From positions 372,001-436,000 of the forward strand of contig NZ_CP162553.1 in NCBI RefSeq assembly GCF_040939785.1: a DNA stretch of 64,000 bases, read 5' to 3'. Positions 8,640 through 16,592 of the stretch are shown piece by piece. Every line of letters starts with the position of its first letter. Within the stretch, counting starts at the first letter, position 1. The notes under the pieces are model-generated. The model was not told where the DNA came from, did not search any database, and saw nothing but the letters and a program-made list of their open reading frames with translations. This DNA comes from Bradyrhizobium lupini (lineage in GTDB: Bacteria; Pseudomonadota; Alphaproteobacteria; Rhizobiales; Xanthobacteraceae). The position numbers and the translations under genes were made by a program.

Positions 8640-8939
8640 CTACCGAACCGCGAATTAAAGCAGCGGTCGTGCGCGGCTTCATTAAGGCATGTGAATCCCG
8701 TTGCGATCCCGATGAGTTCCGAGTATCGGAACCCGACCGTCCACACCCTCGGGGGGAGCTCGATGCGTCGGACTCCGCGGTGGGTCAATAGCGCCGGTTT
8801 CGGCCGTGGGCAGTCAGGGCGGGCGGTCTACCCTCAACTTCGGACATGAGCGGGCACCGCAAGCGCGATTGCGATGGGGCCACTTCCAGACTTCGCCGAT
8901 GGGTATATAGAATCATCGTCCACCCTGGAGAACGGCCAA
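8640..8939. other. Intergenic, nothing recognised
   Basis: About 300 bases upstream of the six-hairpin-like gene. It should hold that gene's promoter, but no convincing -35/-10 or operator stands out. Open frames here are short and arginine-rich, as expected of non-coding high-GC DNA. Confidence 0.35.
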
Positions 8940-10160
8940 GTGGCCCGAATAGAAACCTTCGTATGGATCGTAACGACCTTCATAATCATTTTAGCCACCG
9001 CTCCACTACGGGCTTTGGCAACACCGGAAGCGTCTGCATGCGGGTACCTCGCTAGTCAAATTGATAAGGCGCAGCCAGGGCCGTTGTTTTTGCCCAGCTA
9101 TCCGACCGTGGAATCGGGGCCTCTCCATGGCGCCGCATACCTCTATGACAATGCGGTGGCCGTCATCGCGTTGGTCGGTTGCGGTGAGCGAGACAAAGCA
9201 AGTCGGATGGGCGCGGCGATCCTCTGGGCCGTCGATAATGACCGGACCTGGCATGATGGACGGCTCCGAAACGCTTACGCCGCGGGTGTGGTGGCGAATG
9301 GCTCCGCCAAACTTCCGGGTTGGTGGGACAATAATCGGAACGAATGGTTGGAGGATCGATATCAGGTGGGAAGCGATGTTGGTAACATGGCATGGGCCAT
9401 GTTGGCGTTGCTGTCGATTGATGATGTGAACACCGGCTCCCCGTTTCGCGATGGTGCAGCGCGGCTTGGCGCTTGGGTCGCGCAATGGGCCGATACGCGC
9501 GGTACTGGCGGTTTCACGGGAGGTACGTTTGGGCACGAACCGACGCCGGAAGTGCGGACGTGGAAATCGACTGAACATAATACTGACCTCGCCGCCGCGT
9601 TTGGCCTTCTTGCGATCCGCACAGGCGATTCGCGCTGGCGCGATAAGGCAACGGTTGCCGAGTACTTTGTAAATACGATGTGGGATCCGGGGTGCGTCTG
9701 TTTCGCCGCAGGAACCGCTGAAGACGGTGTCACGCATAATCCGATTTTGGCTCTGGATGCCCAGATCTGGCCTTTAACAGCGCTTCACGGAGCGGCCGGG
9801 AAATTTGCATCGGCAATGACGACCGCCGAACAGCGAATGAGTGTCGGCGGAGGCTTTTCTTACGGTGAAGACCGAGACGGTGTGTGGACCGAAGGTACGA
9901 GCCAAATGGCTCTCTTGATGAAATTGCTCGGCAAGACGAAGAGGGCAGAATCGCTGATCGCTGTCATCGAATCCCAGAGGTCGCCCGATGGTGGGTTCTA
10001 TGCCACGACTGTCCGCGCGTTACCGACGGGGTTCGTGTTGGACACCGACCCGACCAAGCCGCGAAACTATTTCCGATTGTCACATCTTGGCGCAGCTTCG
10101 TGGGCTGCCCTTGCGGAACGTGGGTTCAATCCCTTTACGATGACAAAAGGACTTCCCTAG
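8940..10160 (+). CDS. Secreted six-hairpin (alpha/alpha-barrel) glycosidase-like protein
   Basis: GTG at 8940 is chosen as start because ggag lies 9 bases upstream and the product then begins MARIETFVWIVTTFIIILAT, a clear signal peptide ending ALA-TPEA. The mature ~380 residues show a repetitive helical layout (YDNAVAVIALVGCGERDKAS, AWAMLALLSIDD, DLAAAFGLLAIRTGD, SQMALLMKLLGK, ASWAALAERGFNPF) typical of alpha/alpha-toroids. The pair WKSTEHNTD and EGTSQMA are the conserved acidic patches seen in this superfamily. Family knowledge: such folds hydrolyse or isomerise polysaccharides; the exact family and substrate are not resolved. It stands alone. Confidence 0.55.
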   Translation: MARIETFVWIVTTFIIILATAPLRALATPEASACGYLASQIDKAQPGPLFLPSYPTVESGPLHGAAYLYDNAVAVIALVGCGERDKASRMGAAILWAVDNDRTWHDGRLRNAYAAGVVANGSAKLPGWWDNNRNEWLEDRYQVGSDVGNMAWAMLALLSIDDVNTGSPFRDGAARLGAWVAQWADTRGTGGFTGGTFGHEPTPEVRTWKSTEHNTDLAAAFGLLAIRTGDSRWRDKATVAEYFVNTMWDPGCVCFAAGTAEDGVTHNPILALDAQIWPLTALHGAAGKFASAMTTAEQRMSVGGGFSYGEDRDGVWTEGTSQMALLMKLLGKTKRAESLIAVIESQRSPDGGFYATTVRALPTGFVLDTDPTKPRNYFRLSHLGAASWAALAERGFNPFTMTKGLP

Positions 10161-10219
10161 CTGAGCCGCAGTGCTTCTCGTCTCGGCCGTTTCGATCTGT
10201 CCTGATTTCGATATGTCCG

Positions 10220-10309
10220 CTTGGGGGTCACTTGCCGACATTGCCGCGGCTCGGACGTCAGGCCTGTTGAGCCTCTCGAGCGGAGATCCCAAATCTTTGA
10301 GTAACCGCC
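10220..10309. repeat. 3' flank shared with the 3.9 kb remnant
   Basis: The 90 bases after the GrlR-like stop (cttgggggtcacttgccgac ... tgagtaaccg) recur at 3911-4010. It therefore belongs to the same duplicated unit as the gene. Short blocks also resemble dispersed intergenic sequence I associate with Bradyrhizobium genomes, but that is from memory only. Confidence 0.6.
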
Positions 10310-11014
10310 CTACGCCCGCCGCATCAGCTTGAGCGAGGCCGCGAGCCGCAGGCTGCGCTTGCCGGCGAGCGCGATGCCTTCGAGTTCGCCGCTGTCCGCC
10401 GTGCAGGTTCCGGAGAAGCCGATTCCGACCTCATAGCCGCCGAACACGGGGTTCTCGCCTTTTGCCGGCGTATGCTCCTGGTTGAGGATCTCGCCCTTCC
10501 AGCGGCCGTCAGCCGAGGAATAGGAGCCGAGATAGTAGAAGAACGCATCTCCGCCGAGGATGCGGCCGTCCATCAGCAGCATGACGCCGGAGAGCCCGGC
10601 ATCGACGCCGTCGAGCGCGCGCAGATGGATCGCATAGAGCCCGTTCACCACCCCGCCTGGACCGATCGTCCCCTGCGGCGGCAACCCCTCGTCATCGAGC
10701 CGCGTGAGATTGGCCCAGAAACCGGCGCCCGGCATCGTGTCCGCGCTGCCCGCGAGACGGATCTGGTTGCCGACGAGTCGGCCGCGCGCGCCGATCGCGG
10801 CGACATCAGCCCCCATCAGCGGCTTGTAGTTGGGATCGTCGTTGTGCCGTTCGGTGATGACTTCGGCGATGATCTCGCCGTCGCGCTCGAAATAGCTTCC
10901 GAGATGCGCGAAGGCCGAATTTCCGCCCAGCAGCTTGCCATCATGCATGCACATGATGCTGCGGCCGAAGGCATCGTTGACGCCGTATTCAACCTTGTAG
11001 AGCCCGTCCAGCAA
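10310..11014 (-). CDS. Two-domain GrlR-like protein
   Basis: 234 residues made of two copies of a GrlR-type eight-strand beta-barrel domain. Copy 1 is GLYKVEYGVNDAFGRSIMCM, then DGKLLGGNSAFAHLGSY (~residues 3-110); copy 2 is NGLYAIHLRALDGVDAGLSG, then DGRILGGDAFFYYLGSY (~125-234). The hallmark is a DGxxxGG turn followed by GSY in each copy. Translation starts at TTG 11014, aligned to ATG in the paralogue at 13671; no strong ribosome site is seen, so expression may be weak. Family knowledge: GrlR represses type III secretion in enteropathogens through GrlA; many rhizobial homologues have no such partner. No T3SS gene is in this window. Confidence 0.7.
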   Translation of the reverse strand: MLDGLYKVEYGVNDAFGRSIMCMHDGKLLGGNSAFAHLGSYFERDGEIIAEVITERHNDDPNYKPLMGADVAAIGARGRLVGNQIRLAGSADTMPGAGFWANLTRLDDEGLPPQGTIGPGGVVNGLYAIHLRALDGVDAGLSGVMLLMDGRILGGDAFFYYLGSYSSADGRWKGEILNQEHTPAKGENPVFGGYEVGIGFSGTCTADSGELEGIALAGKRSLRLAASLKLMRRA

Positions 11015-11413
11015 CGCAAGTGACCCGCAAAATCATAAGGAAAGCACGCGCTACCTAGCACTGCCATCGCATCAAGACCATCGGGCTTTTTCGCGCAGGG
11101 CCATTCGCGAAGCCACGCCCTGCCATGATGCCATCATGCGCCTGTTTTGCCCGACGGCGCAAGCAATTTCGGCAATTCCGCATATGGCGATTTCACACCA
11201 TTTGCAGGCCTGTGATTTCAACCACTTGGCTACTGTGCATGGGGTTGTTTTTCGAGTTTTTTTGTTTGGCCGGTCGCGAACGGTCCTTGCGCACTCACCA
11301 AAGCCGGCTTCGAACCCGCCGGCCGAGGCGCTACGGCATGATCCGGAAAAATGCGCAGCGGTTTCCCGAAAAGATCATGCTCACAAATAAATCTACAGCG
11401 CGTTCATCGGGCT
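11015..11413. other. 400-base gap holding a rhizobial intergenic palindrome
   Basis: Upstream of the GrlR-like gene and downstream of the Sel1 gene's end, with no plausible coding frame. The only structure is the palindromic element at 11336-11380, described separately. Confidence 0.5.
11336..11380. repeat. Rhizobial intergenic palindromic element
   Basis: gcatgatc (11336-11343) and gatcatgc (11373-11380) are perfect inverted ends, with cggaaaa and cgaaaa inside and a gcgcagcggttt core. This is the widespread short mosaic element of Bradyrhizobium-type genomes. Degenerate relatives lie near 50580-50622 and a half element near 59550-59566. It is non-coding and may act at the RNA level. Confidence 0.7.
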
Positions 11414-12235
11414 TTAGAAGCACAGCGTGGTGACGAGCTTGCCCTGCTTGTCCTTGATCGCATAGGGACAGCGCAGCCGCTCCAGCGCCTGCTTGGCATC
11501 CTCGTCGCCGAGCGCTGCGGCGCGCTCGTAGTAGGATTTCGCGGCGTCCTTGTCCTTTGGCCCGCCGCGGCCCTCCTGCGCGAAGGCGCCCATCCGCTCC
11601 AGCGCGCCGGGATGGTTTTGCGCGGCAGCCTTTTCGAACAGCGCGCGCGCCGCGGCGTCGTCCTTCGCCCCGCCCGTGCCTTCGGAGAGCATCATGCCGA
11701 GCTGGTACTGCGCCTCCGCGTTGGTCTCGGCGGCCTTGCCCAGCAATGCGCGCGCCTGTGCCGGATCGGCCGGCGCGGCACCGCCGCTGCCGCCAAGCGC
11801 GGCGAGATTGCTGATGCCGCGGGGATTGCCGGCCTGCGCCGCCTTCTCGAACAATTTCCGCGCCTGCGCTTCGTCCCTGGCGACGCCGGAGCCGGTACCG
11901 TAGGCCACGCCGAGCTCGACCATCGCCGCACTCGATCCCTTGTCGGCAGCTTTGCGCCAGGCTGCCATCGCGTCCGCCGGTTGCCGGTTGGCCGCATAGG
12001 CGCGGCCGAGCGCGAACATCGCGCGCCGCGACGACGACGCGGCCTGCTTGCAGAACTTGATGGCGGTCGCAACGTCGGAGGCCGCAATCTCGGTCGCGCC
12101 CCTGACGTCGGCCGGCTTGTCGGGATCGCTGGGATCGGCCGCGACCCGGTCGCACAGCACGAGGTCGGCCGATTGCCCATGCGCCGACAACGGCACCGCA
12201 AGCGTGAGAAGGATGGCAACGAGGAAAGTCCGCAT
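11414..12235 (-). CDS. Secreted Sel1/TPR-like repeat protein
   Basis: Start ATG at 12235 gives MRTFLVAILLTLAVPLSAHG, a signal peptide; the earlier ATG at 12271 would add twelve residues before it. The mature 250 residues contain at least five Sel1-like repeats: AMFALGRAYAANRQPADAMA, AMVELGVAYGTGSGVARDEA, EAQYQLGMMLSEGTGGAKDD, ALERMGAFAQEGRGGPKD and a degenerate copy near residue 150. Conserved Cys near the N- and C-termini could form disulfides. Family knowledge: Sel1 proteins are scaffolds for protein-protein contacts in the periplasm. Its stop is just ahead of the ModA-like gene on the same strand, so the two may be co-transcribed. Confidence 0.8.
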   Translation of the reverse strand: MRTFLVAILLTLAVPLSAHGQSADLVLCDRVAADPSDPDKPADVRGATEIAASDVATAIKFCKQAASSSRRAMFALGRAYAANRQPADAMAAWRKAADKGSSAAMVELGVAYGTGSGVARDEAQARKLFEKAAQAGNPRGISNLAALGGSGGAAPADPAQARALLGKAAETNAEAQYQLGMMLSEGTGGAKDDAAARALFEKAAAQNHPGALERMGAFAQEGRGGPKDKDAAKSYYERAAALGDEDAKQALERLRCPYAIKDKQGKLVTTLCF

Positions 12236-12267
12236 GGACGCCAGGTTGCGTCGCAGTCTCGGCAAAT

Positions 12268-12951
12268 TCAAGGCTCGAGTCCCGATTGGCGCAGCACGGG
12301 GACCACCTCGGGCGATGCCAGATAGCGCAGCAGCCGGTCAGCGGCGTCGGCGTTCTCGGCGTTTGTCATCCGACCGGCGGAGAACACGGCCGGCGTTTGC
12401 AGATCGTGCGGGATCGGGCCGACCACCTCGATGCCTTCGACCTGCTTCAGCTCGCTGATCTGCTGCACCGCGAGGTCGGCCTCGCCGCTCACGAGCCGCT
12501 CCGCGGTAAAGCCCTGCTCGACGATGGTGGCCTTGGCGTTGATCTCTTCCGCGATCCCCATCTGCGCGATCAACCGGGCGAAATAGACCCCGCTCGCCCC
12601 CAGTCGCGAATAGGCCACCGACCGCGCCGCGAGCAGCGTGTTGCGCAGTGCGGATGCCGTGGCGATGTCGGGATGTGCCTGCCCTGCCCGCACCGCGATG
12701 CCGACGAAGGAGCGCGCGAGATCGGCAGCGCTCTCGGCGATCACACGGCCCTCGCCGATCATCTCGTCGAGCCCTTCGCGGGTGAGGATGACGAGATCGG
12801 CGGCCTCGCCGTCGCGCAACCGTTTGAGCAGCGCCAGCGTCGGCGCGAAATCGGCATCGATGTGGACGCCGGTCGCGGTCTCGTACGCGGAGGAGAGGCT
12901 GCGCATCGCGCCCATCAGGCCGAGCGTCGAGAGCATGCGAATTGTTTCCAT
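12268..12951 (-). CDS. ModA-like substrate-binding protein without signal peptide
   Basis: A 227-residue periplasmic-binding-fold protein starting METIRMLSTLGLMGAMRSLS, matching the first strand and helix of molybdate-binding ModA after its usual leader, which is missing. It continues FAPTLALLKRLRDGEAADLV, then VAYSRLGASGVYFARLIAQM and the SGEADLAVQQISEL segment seen in ModA homologues. Family knowledge: ModA binds molybdate outside the membrane. Without a leader and without modB or modC nearby this one is probably cytosolic, and its ligand is open. It lies 18 bases downstream of the GrlR-like gene on the same strand. Confidence 0.7.
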   Translation of the reverse strand: METIRMLSTLGLMGAMRSLSSAYETATGVHIDADFAPTLALLKRLRDGEAADLVILTREGLDEMIGEGRVIAESAADLARSFVGIAVRAGQAHPDIATASALRNTLLAARSVAYSRLGASGVYFARLIAQMGIAEEINAKATIVEQGFTAERLVSGEADLAVQQISELKQVEGIEVVGPIPHDLQTPAVFSAGRMTNAENADAADRLLRYLASPEVVPVLRQSGLEP

Positions 12952-12969
12952 CAGCGATTCCCGTGACGA

Positions 12970-13671
12970 TCAGGCGCGGTGCATCAGCTTGAGCGCGGCG
13001 GTCAGGCGCAGGCTGCGCTTGCCGGCGAGCGCCGTTGCCTCCACCACCGCCTCTTCGGCATCATAGGTGCCGGAGAAGCCGATGCCGACCTCGTGGCCGC
13101 CGAAGATCGGATCGTCCTTGGCCGGCGTGTGCTCCTGATTGAGGATCTGGCCCTTCCAGCGCCCGTTGGCGGCGGTGTAGCTGCCGAGATAATAGAACGA
13201 TGCATCGCCGCCGAGGATGCGGCCCTTGTTGAGCAGCATCACGCCGGTGAGACCGCCGTCGACGCCATCGAGCATGCGCAGATGCACCGAGTAGAGCCCG
13301 TCGGCGATACCGGCCTCGCCGACACCGCCGGCGATCGGCATCTCGTCTTCGGTGATCGGTGTCATCAACGACTGAAAGGGTACGCCGGGCAGCTCCTTGA
13401 GCTCGCCCTTGAAGCGATAGAGATCGCCGTCGGCCCAGCCCTTGGCAAGCAACGTCGCATCGTCCGTGCCCGCCATGGCGCGATAGTTCGGATCGGGGTT
13501 GTGGCGGACGGTGTTGATCACGACGTCGACGCCGGCTTCGGTCTTCACGTAGGTGCCGATATGGGCGAAGGCCGAATTGCCGCCGAGCATCTTGCCGTTG
13601 CCGGCATGCATCACGCTCCGGCCGACCCGGTCGCCGAGCTGAAATCTCACCTTGTAGAAGCCTTCAAACAC
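12970..13671 (-). CDS. Two-domain GrlR-like protein, second copy
   Basis: 233 residues, clearly paralogous to the product of 10310-11014. Copy 1 reads EGFYKVRFQLGDRVGRSVMH, then GNGKMLGGNSAFAHIGTY; copy 2 reads DGLYSVHLRMLDGVDGGLTG, then KGRILGGDASFYYLGSY and a conserved tail AGKRSLRLTAALKLMHRA. The start ATG at 13671 is the natural family start. The gene, the ModA-like and the Sel1 gene run on one strand at short spacing, so an operon is likely. Family knowledge as for the other copy: beta-barrel proteins first known as T3SS repressors, otherwise of unknown role. Confidence 0.75.
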   Translation of the reverse strand: MFEGFYKVRFQLGDRVGRSVMHAGNGKMLGGNSAFAHIGTYVKTEAGVDVVINTVRHNPDPNYRAMAGTDDATLLAKGWADGDLYRFKGELKELPGVPFQSLMTPITEDEMPIAGGVGEAGIADGLYSVHLRMLDGVDGGLTGVMLLNKGRILGGDASFYYLGSYTAANGRWKGQILNQEHTPAKDDPIFGGHEVGIGFSGTYDAEEAVVEATALAGKRSLRLTAALKLMHRA

Positions 13672-13784
13672 CAGCCGTCCCCGGCCCTGCGCGCACCCAG
13701 ACGCACTCTATCCCGCTTTCGGCGGCGATGGACAAGTTTCCGGCCATGAGGTCCGATGAGTCTCCGCAACGGCTGTCAGCAAAA

Positions 13785-13820
13785 TGAAAAATCCGCCGAA
13801 GCCTTTCGGCTTCGGCGGAT
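13785..13820 (-). terminator. Intrinsic terminator of glnII
   Basis: On the minus strand atccgccgaagcc (written on plus as 13791-13803) pairs perfectly with ggcttcggcggat (13808-13820) around a four-base loop and is followed by a run of T (13786-13790 region on plus reads as A). It sits 46 bases after the glnII stop, in the right orientation. Pairing over 13 bases makes this one of the strongest terminators in the window. Confidence 0.85.
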
Positions 13821-13865
13821 CGAAGTCCAACCCGGGCCAGCCCCCCAGCCCGGGCCGGGAGGATC

Positions 13866-14900
13866 TTAGGCGGCGGCCTTCTTGTCGGCCGGCACGGAGG
13901 CGATCGTCTTCAGGATCTGCGAAGCGATCTGGTATGGGTCGCCCTGCGAATTCGGACGACGGTCTTCCAGATAGCCCTTGTAACCATTGTTGACGAAGGA
14001 GTGCGGCACGCGGATCGAAGCACCGCGATCGGCAATGCCGTAGCTGAACTTGTTCCAGGGCGCGGTCTCGTGCTTGCCGGTCAGACGCTTGTCGTTGTCC
14101 GGGCCGTAGACGGCGATGTGGTCCATCAGGTTCTTGTCGAAGGCCGCCATCAGCGCCTCGAAGTACTCCTTGCCGCCGACCGTACGCATGTACTCGGTCG
14201 AGAAGTTGGCGTGCATGCCGGAGCCGTTCCAGTCGGTGTCGCCGAGCGGCTTGCAGTGGAACTCGATGTCGATGCCGTACTTCTCGGTCAGGCGCAGCAT
14301 CAGGTAGCGGGCCATCCACATTTCGTCAGCGGCCTTCTTGGAGCCTTTGCCGAAGATCTGGAATTCCCACTGGCCCTTCGCGACTTCCGCGTTGATGCCT
14401 TCATGGTTGATGCCGGCAGCCAGGCAGAGGTCGAGATGCTCTTCGACGATCTTGCGGGCGACGTCGCCGACGTTCGAGAAGCCGACGCCGGTGTAGTACG
14501 GACCCTGGGGCGCCGGATAGCCCGAGGCCGGGAAGCCGAGCGGACGGCCGTCCTTGTAGAAGAAGTATTCCTGCTCGAAGCCGAACCAGGCGCCGGAATC
14601 GTCAAGGATGGTGGCGCGCTTGTTGGTCGGGTGCGGGGTCTTGCCGTCGGGCATCATGACTTCGCACATCACGAGCACGCCGTTGGTGCGGGCGCCATCC
14701 GGGAACACCGCGACCGGCTTCAGCACGCAATCGGAGCTGTGGCCTTCAGCCTGCTGGGTGGAGGAGCCATCGAAGCCCCAGAGCGGAAGCTGCTCGAGCG
14801 TCGGGAACGACGCGAATTCCTTGATCTGAGTTTTGCCGCGCAAGTTCGGAGTCGGCGTATATCCGTCGAGCCAGATGTACTCGAGCTTATACTTGGTCAT
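13866..14900 (-). CDS. glnII: Glutamine synthetase II (eukaryotic-type)
   Basis: The 344-residue enzyme makes glutamine from glutamate, ammonia and ATP in the cytosol. It starts at ATG 14900 with AGAGAGG just upstream, reading MTKYKLEYIWLDGYTPTPNL. The signature WGFDGSSTQQAEGHSSDCVL is near residue 43, the ATP-binding KPLGDTDWNGSGMHANFSTE near 215, and the C-terminal DRGASIRVPHSFV near 300. It lacks the adenylylation loop of GSI, so control is by expression. Family knowledge: rhizobia carry glnII under NtrC/sigma54 control in addition to glnA. The promoter, an upstream inverted repeat, a terminator and a divergent gstI-like gene are all present here. Confidence 0.95.
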   Translation of the reverse strand: MTKYKLEYIWLDGYTPTPNLRGKTQIKEFASFPTLEQLPLWGFDGSSTQQAEGHSSDCVLKPVAVFPDGARTNGVLVMCEVMMPDGKTPHPTNKRATILDDSGAWFGFEQEYFFYKDGRPLGFPASGYPAPQGPYYTGVGFSNVGDVARKIVEEHLDLCLAAGINHEGINAEVAKGQWEFQIFGKGSKKAADEMWMARYLMLRLTEKYGIDIEFHCKPLGDTDWNGSGMHANFSTEYMRTVGGKEYFEALMAAFDKNLMDHIAVYGPDNDKRLTGKHETAPWNKFSYGIADRGASIRVPHSFVNNGYKGYLEDRRPNSQGDPYQIASQILKTIASVPADKKAAA

Positions 14901-14987
14901 TGAGCCTCTCTGTAGATGATGCGAAAGGTGGGGGCCGCAGGCCCCCGCGCGATTGTTTACCCGGCCAACATCGGCCGACCCTTTCCA

Positions 14988-15003
14988 AGCATTTAACGTG
15001 CCA
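14988..15003 (-). promoter_or_regulatory. Sigma54 (-24/-12) promoter of glnII
   Basis: On the minus strand the sequence is TGGCACG, four bases, ATGCT: the -24 GG is at 15002-15001 and the -12 GC at 14990-14989, the exact spacing for RpoN. Only one -12 box base differs from the usual TTGC. Start of transcription is expected near 14977, about 75 bases before the ATG. Known for the B. japonicum homologue: glnII is driven by a sigma54 promoter under NtrC. Confidence 0.8.
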
Positions 15004-15070
15004 AAAGGCCGCAGCGCGGGAGGTTTTCCACCGCCGCCGGCCCCCCTCTCCCCTCCCGGCGGATCGGCCC

Positions 15071-15096
15071 GTGCGCCATGCGTCATAGCGGCGCAC
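15071..15096 (-). promoter_or_regulatory. Candidate enhancer (NtrC-type) upstream of glnII
   Basis: gtgcgcc (15071-15077) and ggcgcac (15090-15096) are perfect inverted arms 12 bases apart. They lie about 95-120 bases upstream of the expected glnII start, where NtrC sites usually sit. The half-site GTGC/GCAC fits NtrC, but the spacing differs from the classic 17-base site, so the assignment is tentative. Confidence 0.45.
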
Positions 15097-15439
15097 CTTT
15101 GCGTGAAGCTGCATCGCAAAAATCCCGCGGAAATCGCCCGATTCTGAAGCAGGCCGGCCCGGGTCTAAGGTTGCCGGCTAAACGCGCATCAACGTCCGGC
15201 AATATTCGCCAAGACTGCGACCGTCGCCCGCAACCTTCGCAACGGCCCACGCGTTAGCCACCCGAGCGCTGCCTTAGAGGAAGCAGAATGCAGTCTGCCT
15301 ACAAAATAGGCCAACGCTGATTTCCTTTTCAGCACTTTGCATTTCGGAATGCACGGCCGATATGGGGATTCCAGTAACCACAAGCCAACGAGTCGGGCGC
15401 ACCATGGAGGCCAGCGCTGCGATCTCGGGAGATAATGCA

Positions 15440-15643
15440 ATGATGAACAATGGACTGAGTCACGGATCTGCACAGATCTACCAATTCCCTGTTGGGGGCC
15501 GCTCGGCTCTCGGGGGGCGCCGCAACGGTGAGACCCGCCTTCCCGCCAACCACGCCTCGCTTCCCGTGAACGAGACGATTTGCAGCGGCAGCTGGTACCA
15601 TCAGGAAGCAGTCGATGAAGCCAAGCCGAAATGGGATCGCTGA
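15440..15643 (+). CDS. gstI: GstI-like small protein (DUF2735)
   Basis: 67 residues from ATG 15440, with GGGAG eight bases upstream: MMNNGLSHGSAQIYQFPVGG, then GGRRNGETR and ETICSGSWYHQEAVDEAKPK. These are the DUF2735 hallmarks, IYQFP, GGRR and ICSGSWYH. Family knowledge: in Rhizobium leguminosarum a small divergent gene upstream of glnII, gstI, encodes an inhibitor of glnII translation; DUF2735 members are often annotated that way. Here the gene is divergent from glnII across a 539-base gap, the same arrangement. Identity with gstI is inferred from size, motif memory and position, so the symbol is tentative. Confidence 0.75.
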   Translation: MMNNGLSHGSAQIYQFPVGGRSALGGRRNGETRLPANHASLPVNETICSGSWYHQEAVDEAKPKWDR

Positions 15644-15811
15644 TGCCTGCGTTCGGTTCAATACCGCCGCGGTCTCTCGATGCCCGGCGTCAGTTCGAAA
15701 AAGGGTCGAAACAACGGTGTTTCGGCCCTTTTCCATTCCGGACTTGATTGCGGGATTATATGGTCGCGCAGGTGATCACAGACCGTTTCAAATGCCTGAC
15801 AAGACACCTCC

Positions 15812-16555
15812 ATGAAAGACTTCCCTGCCCGCCATCTCGCCCTGCAAGGCGCCAGCAATTTTCGCGACCTCGGCGGCTATCCGACCGCAGATGGCCGTAT
15901 CACGCGATGGCGGCAGATCTTCCGCTCCAACCATCTCGGCCAGCTCACTGCTGCCGATATCGAGATCGTCCGCGCGTTGGGCGTGCGCAGCGCCTTCGAT
16001 TTTCGCGGCGTCGAGGAACGCGCGGCGGGTGTCTGCGTGGTCAACGAGATCGCCGTGCATTCGCTGCCGATCGAGCCGACAGTCGTGGCTGCGCTGCGCG
16101 CCGAGCTCGGCAGGGGCAGGTTGACCGCGCCGGTCGCGCTCGAACTCATGCGCGAATCCTATCGCAACTATGTACGCCACAACACGGCCAGTTTCCGCAA
16201 CCTGTTCGGGCATCTCCTGGAGGACCGCGCGCCGCTCGTGATCCACTGCACCGCCGGCAAGGACCGCACCGGCTTTGCCAGCGCGCTGATCCTGCATGCG
16301 CTCGGCGTATCTGATGACGTCATTGCCGAGGATTATCTGCTGACCAACCAGCACTACAAGCGCGACGCATCAAACGTCTCCGATCTTCCCGCCGATGTTC
16401 TCGACGCGATCGGCAACGTCGAGGCCTCGTATCTTGCGGCTGCTTTCGAGGCCGTCGGTAGCGAGTATGGCGATCTCGAAACCTACTTGCGCGACGGTCT
16501 CGAGCTCGGCACACCGGAGCGGATCGCACTGAAGGCGCGCTATCTGCAATCGTAG
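15812..16555 (+). CDS. Tyrosine phosphatase (Y_phosphatase3 family)
   Basis: 247 residues with the P-loop HCTAGKDRTGFASALI, the CX5R nucleophile site, near residue 150. The N-terminus GASNFRDLGGYPTADGR is the family's substrate and fold signature, with RWRQIFRSNHLGQL and the general-acid region DFRGVEER before the P-loop. Family knowledge: these act on phosphotyrosine or phosphoinositides and may be moonlighting virulence enzymes (MptpB-like). Cytosolic by lack of a leader. The next gene, an SDR, starts 37 bases on and the two may be co-transcribed. Confidence 0.85.
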   Translation: MKDFPARHLALQGASNFRDLGGYPTADGRITRWRQIFRSNHLGQLTAADIEIVRALGVRSAFDFRGVEERAAGVCVVNEIAVHSLPIEPTVVAALRAELGRGRLTAPVALELMRESYRNYVRHNTASFRNLFGHLLEDRAPLVIHCTAGKDRTGFASALILHALGVSDDVIAEDYLLTNQHYKRDASNVSDLPADVLDAIGNVEASYLAAAFEAVGSEYGDLETYLRDGLELGTPERIALKARYLQS

Positions 16556-16592
16556 GCGGCCGTAAATCTTAAGCGGCCGTGCCGGGAGAACA

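Larger units (their letters stand above)
14901..15439. other. 540-base control region between glnII and gstI
   Basis: Divergent promoter region. Besides the sigma54 promoter and the inverted repeat already listed it holds tgcattt-cggaatgca (15338-15353, 6-base inverted arms around 4 bases), about 85 bases upstream of the gstI start, a possible repressor site. No protein frame is convincing here. Confidence 0.5.

Noticed and set aside
11351..12325. 324-aa plus frame opposite the Sel1 gene
   Set aside because: Mirror frame of the repeat protein; the leader and Sel1 repeats lie on the minus strand.
15658..15858. Minus frame between gstI and the phosphatase
   Set aside because: Overlaps the phosphatase start and has no ribosome site.
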